64,000 bases of DNA, from NCBI GenBank assembly GCA_964346145.1, contig CAYFTL010000004.1, positions 20,462-84,461 of the forward strand. The letters are read 5' to 3'. A program made the translations under genes and the position numbers. Numbering within the stretch: position 1 is the first letter of the stretch; every line of letters begins with the position of its first letter. This DNA comes from CAYFTL01 sp964346145 (GTDB lineage Bacteria > Bacillota > Clostridia > Christensenellales > Aristaeellaceae). The notes beneath the pieces were generated by a model. That model was given only the letters and a program-made list of their open reading frames with translations. It was not told the DNA's origin and made no database searches. Of the stretch, positions 26,101 to 35,002 are shown piece after piece.

Positions 26101-27294
26101 ATGAAAATTCTGGTTATCAATGCAGGGTCTTCTTCGCTGAAGTATCAGTTGATTAATATGCAAGACGAATCGGTTCTTGCAAAGGGTTTGGTGGAGCGCA
26201 TCGGTATAGAGGGCTCCAACTTGGTGCACAAATTCGCTGGCAAGGAACTGAAAGTGGTTCAGCCTCTGGCCAATCACGTGGAAGCCATAGAACTGGTTTT
26301 AAATGCACTCACCCAAGGCGAGGGCGCCGTAATCAAAGATATGGGCGAAATTCTGGCGGTAGGCCACCGGGTGGTTCACGGCGGCGAGAAGTTTGCCGAA
26401 TCCACGGTGATCACCGATGAGGTTATGCAGGCCATCCAGGAGAACGCTGCGCTGGCTCCGTTGCACAACCCACCCAACATTATGGGCATCGAAGCGTGCA
26501 AAAAGGTAATGCCCAACACGCCCATGGTGGCGGTGTTTGATACGGCTTTCCACCAAACCATGCCGCCTCACGCGTATCTGTACGGCTTGCCGCTGGATTA
26601 TTACAATCGCCTTAAGGTTCGCCGCTACGGATTCCATGGAACCAGCCACCGTTATGTGACGGCCCGCGCGCTTGAACTGTTGGGCAAACCGGTGGAAGAT
26701 ACCAAAATTATCACTTGCCATTTGGGCAACGGTTCCTCCTTGACGGCGGTTCAAGGCGGAAAATCGGTAGACACTTCTTTGGGGCTGACTCCGCTGGAAG
26801 GCGTGGTTATGGGCACCCGCTCGGGAAACATTGACCCTGCCATCATTCAGTTTGTGATGGAAAGCGAGGGTTTGAATATTGACGAAGTAATGGAAGTGCT
26901 CAACAAGAAATCTGGTTTGACCGGATTGTCCGGACGCTCCAGCGATATGCGTGATGTGCGTACCGGCGCCGATGAAGGGGATGAAAAATGCCAGATGGCC
27001 CTTAAGGTCTGGGCCTATGGCATCCGCAAGTACATCGGTGCTTATGCGGCCGCTATGGGCGGCTTGGATGCGCTGGTCTTCACCGCCGGTATCGGCGAAA
27101 ACGACTGGGATGCGCGCGCCGACATTTTGGCCGGGCTGGAATTCATGGGCATCAAGTTTGATGCGGCCTTAAACGATCAGCTCAGGAAAGAGGCTGATAT
27201 TTCTACGCCAGATTCCAAGGTTCGGATTTTTGTCATCCCTACCGACGAAGAGTTGGCTATCGCCCGGGATACGCTGGAGTTGACGATCAAATAG
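26101..27294 (+). CDS. ackA: acetate kinase
   Basis: Transfers phosphate from acetyl phosphate to ADP, giving acetate and ATP; 397 residues, normal length. ASKHA-fold motifs are intact: LVINAGSSSLKYQL at the N-terminus, GHRVVHGGEKF near residue 85 (substrate Arg), FDTAFHQTMP near 148 (catalytic Asp), RRYGFHGTSHRYV near 180, HLGNGSS near 210 and FTAGIGEND near 325. The start ATG 26101 has GGAGG 9 bases upstream. Co-transcribed with pta. Together they are the main sign of acetate-producing fermentation in the window. Confidence 0.97.
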   Translation: MKILVINAGSSSLKYQLINMQDESVLAKGLVERIGIEGSNLVHKFAGKELKVVQPLANHVEAIELVLNALTQGEGAVIKDMGEILAVGHRVVHGGEKFAESTVITDEVMQAIQENAALAPLHNPPNIMGIEACKKVMPNTPMVAVFDTAFHQTMPPHAYLYGLPLDYYNRLKVRRYGFHGTSHRYVTARALELLGKPVEDTKIITCHLGNGSSLTAVQGGKSVDTSLGLTPLEGVVMGTRSGNIDPAIIQFVMESEGLNIDEVMEVLNKKSGLTGLSGRSSDMRDVRTGADEGDEKCQMALKVWAYGIRKYIGAYAAAMGGLDALVFTAGIGENDWDARADILAGLEFMGIKFDAALNDQLRKEADISTPDSKVRIFVIPTDEELAIARDTLELTIK

Positions 27295-27321
27295 CAAACC
27301 CTAAGACTAACACGAAAATCG

Positions 27322-27350
27322 TTGACAAAACGATGGCCAGCCACTATAAT
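27322..27350 (+). promoter_or_regulatory. consensus sigma-A promoter for DUF177-rpmF
   Basis: TTGACA (27322-27327), exactly 17 bases, TATAAT (27345-27350): a perfect consensus promoter, fitting a highly expressed ribosomal protein operon. Confidence 0.88.
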
Positions 27351-27378
27351 ATCAAAGGTCATTATCGGGGTGAGTATA

Positions 27379-27921
27379 TTGTTGTTTGATGTTTCTTCTG
27401 CGCTGAAGAATCCTGGAAAAGAGTACGGGGTCGAGCGCGAAGTTCAGCTAGATTCCATCGAATCGTTCGGCGATCAGATTGCGTTTGAGCCTGCTTTGTT
27501 GCAGGTAACCATCGTAAGCGATGGCAATCAGCTGGATATCAAAGGTCAAACCAGTGCACGGATTCATACCCGTTGCGCCTTGTGTTTGCAGCCTGCTAGC
27601 GCAACGGTGGTTGCGCCCGTGCTGCAACGGTATGCCCGCAGACCGGTGGAAGATGACGCGAGCGATGTAGAAGTGCATCCGCTCGAAAATTCACAGGTGG
27701 ATCTAGCCGAAACGGCGCGCGAAGCGCTGCTGCTGGCTTTGCCTATGCGATTTTACTGCAAGGAAGACTGCAAAGGATTGTGCCCGGTATGTGGCGCGGA
27801 TTCGAACGTAGATTCCTGCGATTGCATGGAGCAAAGGGAGCAAGAAGCAGAACGGGAAAAGGAGCAGTCCAATCCGTTTTCGGTGTTAAAACAATTGCTC
27901 ACAGAGGATGAGGAGGTGTAA
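27379..27921 (+). CDS. DUF177 (YceD-like) protein
   Basis: About 180 residues of the DUF177/YceD family, which in bacteria and plants is needed for 23S rRNA accumulation and is almost always encoded just before rpmF, as here (2 bases apart). The N-terminal LFDVSSALKNPG, the pair of Cys in HTRCALCLQPA near residue 75, and the C-terminal CKEDCKGLCPVCGADSN (four Cys, probable metal site) are family features. The start is a TTG at 27379 with GGGGTGAG upstream; GTG 27370 is the alternative. The acidic C-terminal tail is rich in Glu/Gln. Confidence 0.85.
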   Translation: MLFDVSSALKNPGKEYGVEREVQLDSIESFGDQIAFEPALLQVTIVSDGNQLDIKGQTSARIHTRCALCLQPASATVVAPVLQRYARRPVEDDASDVEVHPLENSQVDLAETAREALLLALPMRFYCKEDCKGLCPVCGADSNVDSCDCMEQREQEAEREKEQSNPFSVLKQLLTEDEEV

Positions 27922-27923
27922 CC

Positions 27924-28118
27924 ATGGCTGTACCGAAGGGGAAAGTGTCTAAGGCGCGTCGCGACAGTCGCCGTGCTAACTGGAAGCTGACTGTGCCGGG
28001 TATTGTGAAATGTCCCCGCTGCCAAGCGATGAAACTTTCACACCGCGTGTGCAAAAACTGCGGATATTACAACGGACAAAAAGTTGTCGATGTTGAGGCG
28101 AAAAACGCCGCCAAATAA
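27924..28118 (+). CDS. rpmF: 50S ribosomal protein L32
   Basis: Ribosomal protein L32, 64 residues. It begins AVPKGKVSKARRDSRRANWK, as L32 does, and carries the zinc-binding CPRC...CKNC arrangement (Cys form), so this is the Zn-containing paralogue type. ATG 27924 has GAGGAGG about 8 bases upstream. A terminator follows. Contrary to many genomes, no plsX or fab genes come after it. Confidence 0.97.
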   Translation: MAVPKGKVSKARRDSRRANWKLTVPGIVKCPRCQAMKLSHRVCKNCGYYNGQKVVDVEAKNAAK

Positions 28119-28139
28119 TTTATTTCTAGCACATATGAG

Positions 28140-28182
28140 CAACCGTTTTTTACTGTTTTACTGTAATAAACGGTTGTTTTTT
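28140..28182 (+). terminator. terminator after rpmF
   Basis: A ~14-bp stem with one mismatch (28140-28153 with 28163-28176) around TGTTTTACT is followed by a T run. It lies 22 bases after the rpmF stop. Confidence 0.8.
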
Positions 28183-28314
28183 GTTTTGATATTCAACTTG
28201 TTTCCTATGATTAAGAGAATAAATGCGGAGCGGTTATAGATAGCGGCGCAAAGAATCTTTTTTGCGTTTTTTTTGCTCGTTGCCCGCTTGGGTTTATGTT
28301 TGCACATTATAAAT

Positions 28315-28343
28315 TTGGTTTTATGGCAAATTTGCAGTATAAT
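28315..28343 (+). promoter_or_regulatory. promoter for the glycan-synthesis cluster
   Basis: TTGGTT (28315-28320), a 17-base spacer and TATAAT (28338-28343) lie 57 bases before the GT2 gene. Confidence 0.65.
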
Positions 28344-28400
28344 AAACGAAAACACTTTCTATGCGGGTCTGTTCCCCCCAAGAGGAGGCTTCTTTAGACG

Positions 28401-29165
28401 ATGGAGTATATGGAAGATCTGGTATCGGTCGTTATTCCCATGCACAACAACCAAGATTTTATAAAGCAAACTTTAGATTCGGTGTTGAATCAAACCTACA
28501 AAAATCTTGAGATCATAATGGTGGATGATTGTTCTACAGATTCCACCTGCCAAATTGTAGAGCCGTATGCCCGCGACTGTGATCAAATCAGCCTCGTGCG
28601 CCAAACCGTCAACCAAGGCGCCGCGGTTACGCGCAATGAAGCCATTGCCCGCGCCCGAGGCCGTTACATAGCTTTTTTGGATAGCGACGACGTCTGGAAG
28701 CCCGAGAAACTTGTAAAGCAGTTGGCCTACTTTGAAAAAGCCGGCGGTGTAATTTGCTACACGGGAATCGACATTATGGATGAGAGCGGAGCCGTGGTAA
28801 AGCCCGATCGAAAGGTGATTGAACGGGTAGACTACAAGTTTTTGCTCAAAAACACCATTATCGCCACCTCCACTGTAATTGTGGATCGCAAAATTTCTGG
28901 CGACTTTGCCATGCCTTTGCTACGTGCAGGTCAGGATTATGCGACATGGCTTATGCTGTTGCGAAAAACGGGCAGTTATGCCAGCGGGCTCAGCGAATCC
29001 TTAACGCTGTACCGGCGCCGTAGCGGATCCATTTCTTCAAAAAAGTTTAGACGCTTTAAAAAAGTGTGGGACATTCAAGTCAAATTTGAAAATATCCATC
29101 CGGCGGCGGCGGCATTAAACTGTGTACACTACGCATTCAATGCGTTTAAGAAACATTATCTTTAG
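28401..29165 (+). CDS. family 2 glycosyltransferase
   Basis: GT-A fold transferase of 254 residues. Motifs: VSVVIPMHNNQDFIKQTLDSVLNQTYKNLE at the N-terminus, the nucleotide-binding VDDCSTDST, the DxD-type FLDSDDVWKP near residue 92 and the acceptor-side AGQDYATWLMLLRK near residue 175, which carries the catalytic-base type Asp. No transmembrane segment. It presumably adds a sugar to a lipid-linked surface glycan, as a flippase and other transferases follow. ATG 28401 is the first in frame; ATG 28410 is possible. GAGGAGG lies 13 bases upstream of the first. Confidence 0.88.
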   Translation: MEYMEDLVSVVIPMHNNQDFIKQTLDSVLNQTYKNLEIIMVDDCSTDSTCQIVEPYARDCDQISLVRQTVNQGAAVTRNEAIARARGRYIAFLDSDDVWKPEKLVKQLAYFEKAGGVICYTGIDIMDESGAVVKPDRKVIERVDYKFLLKNTIIATSTVIVDRKISGDFAMPLLRAGQDYATWLMLLRKTGSYASGLSESLTLYRRRSGSISSKKFRRFKKVWDIQVKFENIHPAAAALNCVHYAFNAFKKHYL

Positions 29166-29229
29166 GACAAGGATCCATGCCAAGAAATGAAATGGAGACA
29201 CACTGCTCAAGCGTTAATGGGGGATATAT

Positions 29230-30360
29230 TTGAACATATTGAATCTTTGCACGTTTTATCATCGTGCTACGATTTTTTTTGATTTGGCCAGCCGGCTGCG
29301 AGAACGCGGACACGTTGTAAAAATTTTTAGCGCAGCGGCGAAAGGCGATCCGATAAATCCGAACTTTCACTATCTGTTTGATGAAAACGTGGTACATCAG
29401 GAGTGCTACACCAAATGGGACCGGTTTGTATTTTTTAGAAAGCAGCGCAAGCTAAAGCGCGCGGTCGAAGGAGCGTACGATGTAAGCTCCTTCGATGTGC
29501 TGCATGCCCACACCCTTTTTAACGGAGGCTATGCGGCCTACAAGCTGCATCTGCAATACGCAGTTCCCTATGTGGTTAGCGTGCGCAGCACCGATTTGGA
29601 TTGCTTTTTGAAGATCCCCGGCTTTGATCGCATCGCCAACAAAATTTTAGCCAATGCGTCGGGTGTGCTCTTTTTATCCGAATCGGCCAAGAAAACGATG
29701 ATTGAAAAACACGTTCACAAGGGGATTCGAGACCGTATGGAAAAGAAATCATCGGTCATATACAACGGAGTGGATAGTTTTTGGCTGGACAATGGCGCGA
29801 CTCAGGGTAAGGAGCTTAAGGGCAATCCGGTTCGGATGCTGTGCGTGGCCAGAATTAACAAAAACAAGAATATAGACTCAATTGTAAAGGCTATGGACTT
29901 ATTGGAGCAGCAGGGTTATGCGTTCAGACTTCAAATCATCGGCCGGGTGATGGACGAAACACTGGCCCGGGAACTGGCTAAAGATCAGAGAGTAGAAATC
30001 GTATCCTACATACCCAAAGAACAGCTGCTGGCTTACTATAAGGGTGCCGATATATTTGTGTTGCCCTCTTTTAAAGAAACCTTTGGGCGCGCTTATGCCG
30101 AAGCCATGACCCAGGCGCTGCCCGTGGTCTACACGGCGGGCCAAGGCTTTGATAAGATTTTCCCCCAAGGGGAAGTAGGCTATGCGGTGAATGCCCACGA
30201 CGTTCAAGACATTGCGCTGGGTATAGAGTCTATTTTACAAAGGTATTCTGAACTTTCGAACAACTGCGTTAAACATTATCTGACATTTGACTGGAAAGAT
30301 ATCGCCGTGGATGTGGAACGGCTCTACAAGAAAGCGGCGGATGGGGGTGTGGGCAAATGA
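29230..30360 (+). CDS. family 4 glycosyltransferase (copy A)
   Basis: GT-B fold transferase of 376 residues. It begins MNILNLCTFYHRATIFFDLASRL-like from a TTG at 29230 with GGGGG upstream. The donor-binding half contains RMLCVARINKNKNIDSIVKAM near residue 205 and the E-x7-E motif of GT4 in KETFGRAYAEAM near residue 285. Its closest relative in the window is the gene at 32736-33863, with which it shares the start, VVSVRSTDL/VVTVRSTDI and FLSE segments. It overlaps the next gene by four bases (ATGA). Likely retaining transfer onto a surface-glycan repeat unit. Confidence 0.88.
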   Translation: MNILNLCTFYHRATIFFDLASRLRERGHVVKIFSAAAKGDPINPNFHYLFDENVVHQECYTKWDRFVFFRKQRKLKRAVEGAYDVSSFDVLHAHTLFNGGYAAYKLHLQYAVPYVVSVRSTDLDCFLKIPGFDRIANKILANASGVLFLSESAKKTMIEKHVHKGIRDRMEKKSSVIYNGVDSFWLDNGATQGKELKGNPVRMLCVARINKNKNIDSIVKAMDLLEQQGYAFRLQIIGRVMDETLARELAKDQRVEIVSYIPKEQLLAYYKGADIFVLPSFKETFGRAYAEAMTQALPVVYTAGQGFDKIFPQGEVGYAVNAHDVQDIALGIESILQRYSELSNNCVKHYLTFDWKDIAVDVERLYKKAADGGVGK

Positions 30361-32651
30361 AGGCGGCACTGCTAACGTTTCATAATGCGTACAACTACGG
30401 CGCTGCGCTCCAAGCCTTGGGGCTGCAGGCCTATTTAACTTCCACCGGGGTAGACTGTGAACACATTAACTACGTCAATCATCATCGAAGAAATGCCTAC
30501 AACACCTTGGAACAGGCGCGCCTTGCCTGGAAAGCGAAAAAACCGAAGCGCGCCGCAATGTTGCTGGCGGGTACGCCCGTGATGAAAAAACGCGGACGGG
30601 CGTTTGATAAGTTTTACCAGAAATATTTAAAGCAGACGGAAACGGTGTACACCTCGTGCGCCGAGGCCCAAGCGCTGCAAGATCAGTACGACAAGTTTAT
30701 CGTGGGTAGCGATCAGGTGTGGAACACCGGCAACAACGGCGGCGATCTGGCATATCTGCTGGACTTTGTATCGCAGGATGACAAAAAAATATCTTACGCC
30801 TCTAGCTTTGGCTCGGCAGTGCTCTCCGAGGATGTGCGCGCCGATTACGTTCGCTGCTTGAGCCGGATCGGCAGCCTGTCCACTCGGGAAAGGTATGGCG
30901 CGGATTTGATTCGCAAATTGACCGGGCGCAGAGCCAGCGTCGTAGTCGATCCGGTATTTTTGCCGGATGTAAGCTTTTGGGAAGGTCTGATTCCGAGCAA
31001 AAAGCCGGAAGGCGAGCACATATTTTTCTACACCAACTCGCAGCGCCAAATACAAACGTTCTTAAGCACTGGCTACAACGTTAAAGGAACGCACCTGGAT
31101 ATACTGAGTACCCATATCACTGTAAAAGATGTGTTGAGGCCGAGCGTGCGCTTTAAAGTAGCGATGGCGCCGGAAGAGTTTCTCTGGGAGATAAAGCACG
31201 CAAAACTGGTGGTTAGCGCGTCGTTTCATTGCTTGGCGTTTGCAATTTTGTTTAAAAAACCCTTTGTGGCCATTTTATCCGGAGATGTGGGCAGGGATGA
31301 GCGCCTGCTCAACCTTCTGCGTATGGCCGGGCTTGAGGATCGGGTGCTGACGCCTAAAACGACCGAAGCCTCCCTAGCGCAACCGATCAATTACAATGCT
31401 GTCACCGCCCGGCTGAAAAAGCATATCGCAAATTCAAAAACTTTTTTGGAACGTGCACTGAACTCGGAAGCGATGGATATCGAAACCGAAGAAGGCGATT
31501 TCGCAAGCGAATCTGCAGAAATGACCATCTGTCCGGCGGAAGCCTGCACAGGTTGCGGAGCCTGCGCTCAGGTTTGTCCGGCCGGGGTAATTTCCATGGA
31601 TTTTGATGGCGAAGGGTTTCGTGTGCCCCGCATCGATCAAGATTTGTGTACCCGATGCAATTTGTGCAAGCGAGTTTGCCAATATCATGAGGATATAGCG
31701 TTTCCCGATTTTAAACAGCGTTATTTTGCAGCGAAAAATAAGGACGAGGTTCGGGCGTGCAGCTCATCGGGCGGGCTGTTTACCGCGATTTCAGACGTTG
31801 TGTTAAACCAGGGTGGCGCAATTGCGGCGGCTGTAATGCGGCCGAATTTTGTCGTGGAGCATGCGCTGGCCTTTACCCGGGAAGAGCGGGACAGAATGCG
31901 TCACACCCATTATGTACAGAGCGACACTTCCCAAATATATATTCAGGTGCAAGAACAGCTTGAAAACGGAAAACTGCTGCTGTTTGTGGGCACCCCTTGC
32001 CAGGTTGCCGGGCTTAGAAATTTTTTACGCAAGCCTTATTCCAATTTAATTACTGCGGATTTGGTGTGCCATGGTGCCCCAAGCCCGGGCGCTTTTGCTA
32101 AATTTATAGAATATATTAAGGGCAAGAAGCCTGCCCGATTGACCGCGTTTTATTTTCGTGACAAGAGTCTAGGATGGCACGGCTATAATGTTTCTGCCGA
32201 ATATGGGTCTCAAAAAGTGATTGGTAAAAGATGGCTCAAATCTTTTAGACTATTGTTTTCCAGGAGCAGCGTCAATAGGCTGTCCTGCGCTTCGTGCCCG
32301 TATTCGAATTACAACCGCAAGGGAGATTTGACTATGGGGGATTTTTGGGGGATTGAACGGGCGCTGCCCGACTTTGCCGACCAACGGGGCATCTCCCTGC
32401 TCCTTGTCAACACGTCGGTGGGAGAACAAGTTTTGAATGCGTGTGAAGGGTTGGAGCTGCGAGAGGTTGAAAAAGAGCAAACGAGGCAAAATTCGTTGAC
32501 AAAACCCAAAGCGGCATCTCCCAACCGCCGGGAATGCTTGCGCATGATCATGCGGGGCGATTACCCGCTGGCGGCCAAGCGGTACGGCGAAGTGAATGCT
32601 AAAGGGTGGGTAAAGGACAAGCTGCGCTGGGCATACGGCAAAATCCGCTGA
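30357..32651 (+). CDS. polysaccharide pyruvyl transferase fused to ferredoxin/FrhB redox protein
   Basis: A 764-residue two-part protein. Residues 1-~365 form a polysaccharide pyruvyl transferase domain (LLTFHNAYNYGAALQA at the N-terminus, VGSDQVWN near 116, SYASSFG near 146, ASFHCLAFAILFKKPFV near 288). Residues ~390-445 hold two [4Fe-4S] ferredoxin motifs, Cys397/400/403/407 and Cys431/434/437/441. Residues ~455-690 are the F420-hydrogenase/dehydrogenase beta-subunit (FrhB) type: GTPCQVAGLRNFL near 545, CHGAPSPG near 571, and CASCPYSN with GDLTMGDFWG near 644-665. Such FrhB-like proteins bind flavin. The frame is continuous, without a frameshift. The start overlaps the preceding GT4 gene (ATGA). 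The biological reaction of the redox half on a glycan precursor is unknown. Confidence 0.85.
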   Translation: MKAALLTFHNAYNYGAALQALGLQAYLTSTGVDCEHINYVNHHRRNAYNTLEQARLAWKAKKPKRAAMLLAGTPVMKKRGRAFDKFYQKYLKQTETVYTSCAEAQALQDQYDKFIVGSDQVWNTGNNGGDLAYLLDFVSQDDKKISYASSFGSAVLSEDVRADYVRCLSRIGSLSTRERYGADLIRKLTGRRASVVVDPVFLPDVSFWEGLIPSKKPEGEHIFFYTNSQRQIQTFLSTGYNVKGTHLDILSTHITVKDVLRPSVRFKVAMAPEEFLWEIKHAKLVVSASFHCLAFAILFKKPFVAILSGDVGRDERLLNLLRMAGLEDRVLTPKTTEASLAQPINYNAVTARLKKHIANSKTFLERALNSEAMDIETEEGDFASESAEMTICPAEACTGCGACAQVCPAGVISMDFDGEGFRVPRIDQDLCTRCNLCKRVCQYHEDIAFPDFKQRYFAAKNKDEVRACSSSGGLFTAISDVVLNQGGAIAAAVMRPNFVVEHALAFTREERDRMRHTHYVQSDTSQIYIQVQEQLENGKLLLFVGTPCQVAGLRNFLRKPYSNLITADLVCHGAPSPGAFAKFIEYIKGKKPARLTAFYFRDKSLGWHGYNVSAEYGSQKVIGKRWLKSFRLLFSRSSVNRLSCASCPYSNYNRKGDLTMGDFWGIERALPDFADQRGISLLLVNTSVGEQVLNACEGLELREVEKEQTRQNSLTKPKAASPNRRECLRMIMRGDYPLAAKRYGEVNAKGWVKDKLRWAYGKIR

Positions 32652-32735
32652 GCTGGATAGTGCCTTGTGCCTGCTGAAGCAAAGCAAGAGGGCGCTTGAA
32701 GCCGTCGATAGATTTTATAGAAATGGATGTTTGCA

Positions 32736-33863
32736 ATGAAGATATTAAACCTGCTTACTTTTTATCACACGCTTATGATATTCTATGATTTGAGTCAGGC
32801 GTTAGGAGCGCGGGGCCATTGTGTAAAGACTTTTAATGCGGTGGCTCACGGCACGGTTGTGGATCAGAAATATCTGCCCATATTGACCGAAGACGTGGTG
32901 CAGAAGGAATGTTACACTGATTTTGACCGATTTTTATTTTTGTACAAACAGGCAAAAATCATAAAAGCAGCAGAAAAGTCTTACAATGTTGCGGATTTTG
33001 ATATCATCCATGCGCACACGCTCTTTAATGCAGGTTATGCTGCTTACAAGCTCAATAAAAAATACGCCGTGCCCTATGTGGTCACCGTGCGCAGTACCGA
33101 TATTAATTCTTTCTTAAAGGTCCCCGGCTTTGCGATAATCGCAAAAAAAGTGCTGAAAAATGCGTCCTCCGTGCTGTTTCTTTCTGAACCTGCAAAAAAG
33201 AGGATCGTGGAGCAATGCGTATCCCCCAAAGATCGCATGGATTTCGAAGCCAAGACGGCCATTTTCTACAACGGATTGGAACAGTTTTGGCTTGACAACA
33301 TTGTAAGCACACCCAAGAGCCATGCCGGTAAGGAGGTCACTTTGCTGTGCGTGGGCAAGATAAGCAAAATCAAAAACAACACGATCTTGCTGGAGGCTAT
33401 GGATCAACTGGAGCGCAGGGGTTACCGCCCTAAGCTTAAAGTGATCGGCCAAGTGCTGGATCATGAGATGTACGATCGGCTGAAAGCGGACGGCAGGGTG
33501 GAGTTTTTTGAGTACATGTCCAAAGAGGATTTGATTAAGCAGTACCGTGCCAGCGATATATTTGTGCTGCCTTCGGTGTTTGAAACATTCGGCAGGGTGT
33601 ACGCCGAAGCGATGACCCAAGGTTTGCCCGTGCTGTACACCAAGGGGCAGGGCTTTGACGGCATTTTTCCTGATGGAAGCGTGGGCTATGCAATCGACGC
33701 CAAGGACGGTGCGCACATTGCCGATTGTGTGATCAAGGTGTTGCAGAACTATGCGGGAATAAGCAAAAACTGTGTGGAAAAGTGTAGGATTTTTGATTGG
33801 AAGACAATCTCTGCAGGCATAGAAGCCATTTATGATCGGGCGACGGCGGGGGAATGCAAATGA
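32736..33863 (+). CDS. family 4 glycosyltransferase (copy B)
   Basis: Paralogue of the GT4 at 29230-30360, 375 residues. It begins MKILNLLTFYHTLMIFYDL and keeps the same landmarks: VVTVRSTDI near residue 120, TLLCVGKISKIKNNT near 205, and the E-x7-E motif in FETFGRVYAEAM. ATG 32736 is chosen by matching the paralogue's N-terminus; ATG 32727 would add three residues, and neither has a strong ribosome site. Like copy A it overlaps the next gene, a pyruvyl transferase, by exactly ATGA. The two transferases probably act on different positions of the same repeat unit. Confidence 0.87.
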   Translation: MKILNLLTFYHTLMIFYDLSQALGARGHCVKTFNAVAHGTVVDQKYLPILTEDVVQKECYTDFDRFLFLYKQAKIIKAAEKSYNVADFDIIHAHTLFNAGYAAYKLNKKYAVPYVVTVRSTDINSFLKVPGFAIIAKKVLKNASSVLFLSEPAKKRIVEQCVSPKDRMDFEAKTAIFYNGLEQFWLDNIVSTPKSHAGKEVTLLCVGKISKIKNNTILLEAMDQLERRGYRPKLKVIGQVLDHEMYDRLKADGRVEFFEYMSKEDLIKQYRASDIFVLPSVFETFGRVYAEAMTQGLPVLYTKGQGFDGIFPDGSVGYAIDAKDGAHIADCVIKVLQNYAGISKNCVEKCRIFDWKTISAGIEAIYDRATAGECK

Positions 33864-34975
33864 AAATAGCGCTGATCAGCTTTCACGACACCCTGAATTA
33901 CGGAGCTGCGCTGCAAGCGTACGCCTTGCAGCACCATTTGAAAACGTTGGGGCATGATTGCGAATATATCGATTACGCCAGCGAAAAACGCCGGCATAAA
34001 TACGATGTAATGCCTCAAATCACCTCAGCCTTAAAGAGCGGAAATTTTAAGCGGGCGGTTTCCCATTTGCTGGGAGCTTCGTTTACATGCGCGCGCAAAC
34101 AAGCTTTTGGAGCGTTTTACAAACAGCATTTGCATGTGACGGACAAACAATATACGACCTCTGCCCAGGCTGTCGAGCTTAATGCTGCTTACGACAAGTT
34201 TGTCGCTGGCAGTGATCAGATTTGGAACCTGAGCAACACCGGTGGCGATGGCGCATATTTGTTGGATTTTGTAAAAGACTCGGCCAAGAAGGTGAGCTAT
34301 GCCTCCAGTTTCGGCATGGAGTGGGTGCCTCCTGATTACAGGCGGCAGTATACAGAATGTTTAAACGCGATTGCATACCTGTCTACCCGGGAGCGGCGAG
34401 GCGTGGAAATCATCAAAGAGCTGACAGGGCGCGATGCGGCGTTGGTGCTGGATCCAGTGTTTTTGCTAAGCGCCAACCAATGGAGCCAATTTGCCCAAGG
34501 CACGCAGACGCATTCAAAATATTTGTTCGTGTATACCAACAACAAAAATGAGCTGGGCAAATTCTTACAGACCGGTTACGATTTGTCGGATATGGATTTG
34601 AGCCTGCTTAGCCCCCACGCTTCGGTGTACCGCTCCTTCCCCAAGTCCGCAAGGCGCAACAAAGAAATGTCGCCCGCTGGGTTCGTGGCGGAGATTCAAA
34701 ACGCAAGCATGGTTGTAACCACATCTTTTCACTGTTTGGCCTTTGCCATTTTGCTTCACAAACCCTTTGTGGTGATTTTGAGCGAGCGCCATCTGGATAG
34801 AAACCAGCGTTTGCTGAATCTGCTTGAAATCACCGGCCTTGAACATCGCGTGCTTCGGCCGGGCATGGGCACACCCGAGATTAATGCCCCCATCGACTAT
34901 GTCGCAGTAGAGGAGCGCTTGCAGCGGCATCGGGCGGCGTCGCTTGACTTTTTAAGAGGGGCAATTGATGCCTAA
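33860..34975 (+). CDS. polysaccharide pyruvyl transferase (stand-alone copy)
   Basis: A 371-residue pyruvyl transferase closely matching the N-terminal domain of the fused protein at 30357-32651: ALISFHDTLNYGAALQAYAL, VAGSDQIWNLSN, SYASSFGMEW, TSFHCLAFAILLHKPFVVIL. It has no ferredoxin or FrhB part and ends where that domain ends. The family adds pyruvate (from phosphoenolpyruvate) as a ketal to sugars of exopolysaccharides or wall glycans. ATG 33860 is preferred over 33854 because it gives the same ATGA overlap as the first module and has GCGGGGGAA 6 bases upstream. Confidence 0.87.
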   Translation: MKIALISFHDTLNYGAALQAYALQHHLKTLGHDCEYIDYASEKRRHKYDVMPQITSALKSGNFKRAVSHLLGASFTCARKQAFGAFYKQHLHVTDKQYTTSAQAVELNAAYDKFVAGSDQIWNLSNTGGDGAYLLDFVKDSAKKVSYASSFGMEWVPPDYRRQYTECLNAIAYLSTRERRGVEIIKELTGRDAALVLDPVFLLSANQWSQFAQGTQTHSKYLFVYTNNKNELGKFLQTGYDLSDMDLSLLSPHASVYRSFPKSARRNKEMSPAGFVAEIQNASMVVTTSFHCLAFAILLHKPFVVILSERHLDRNQRLLNLLEITGLEHRVLRPGMGTPEINAPIDYVAVEERLQRHRAASLDFLRGAIDA

Positions 34976-35002
34976 ATATACCCAAGAACAAGGAATTAGA
35001 AC

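Noticed and set aside
27322..27378. Longer N-terminus for the DUF177 protein
   Set aside because: The TTG at 27322 is the -35 box of a perfect promoter, so it cannot be translated from that transcript; the family start fits 27379.
33114..33716. Minus-strand ORF of 200 codons
   Set aside because: Antisense to the second GT4 gene; a similar His-rich shadow occurs opposite the first GT4, showing it comes from codon structure.
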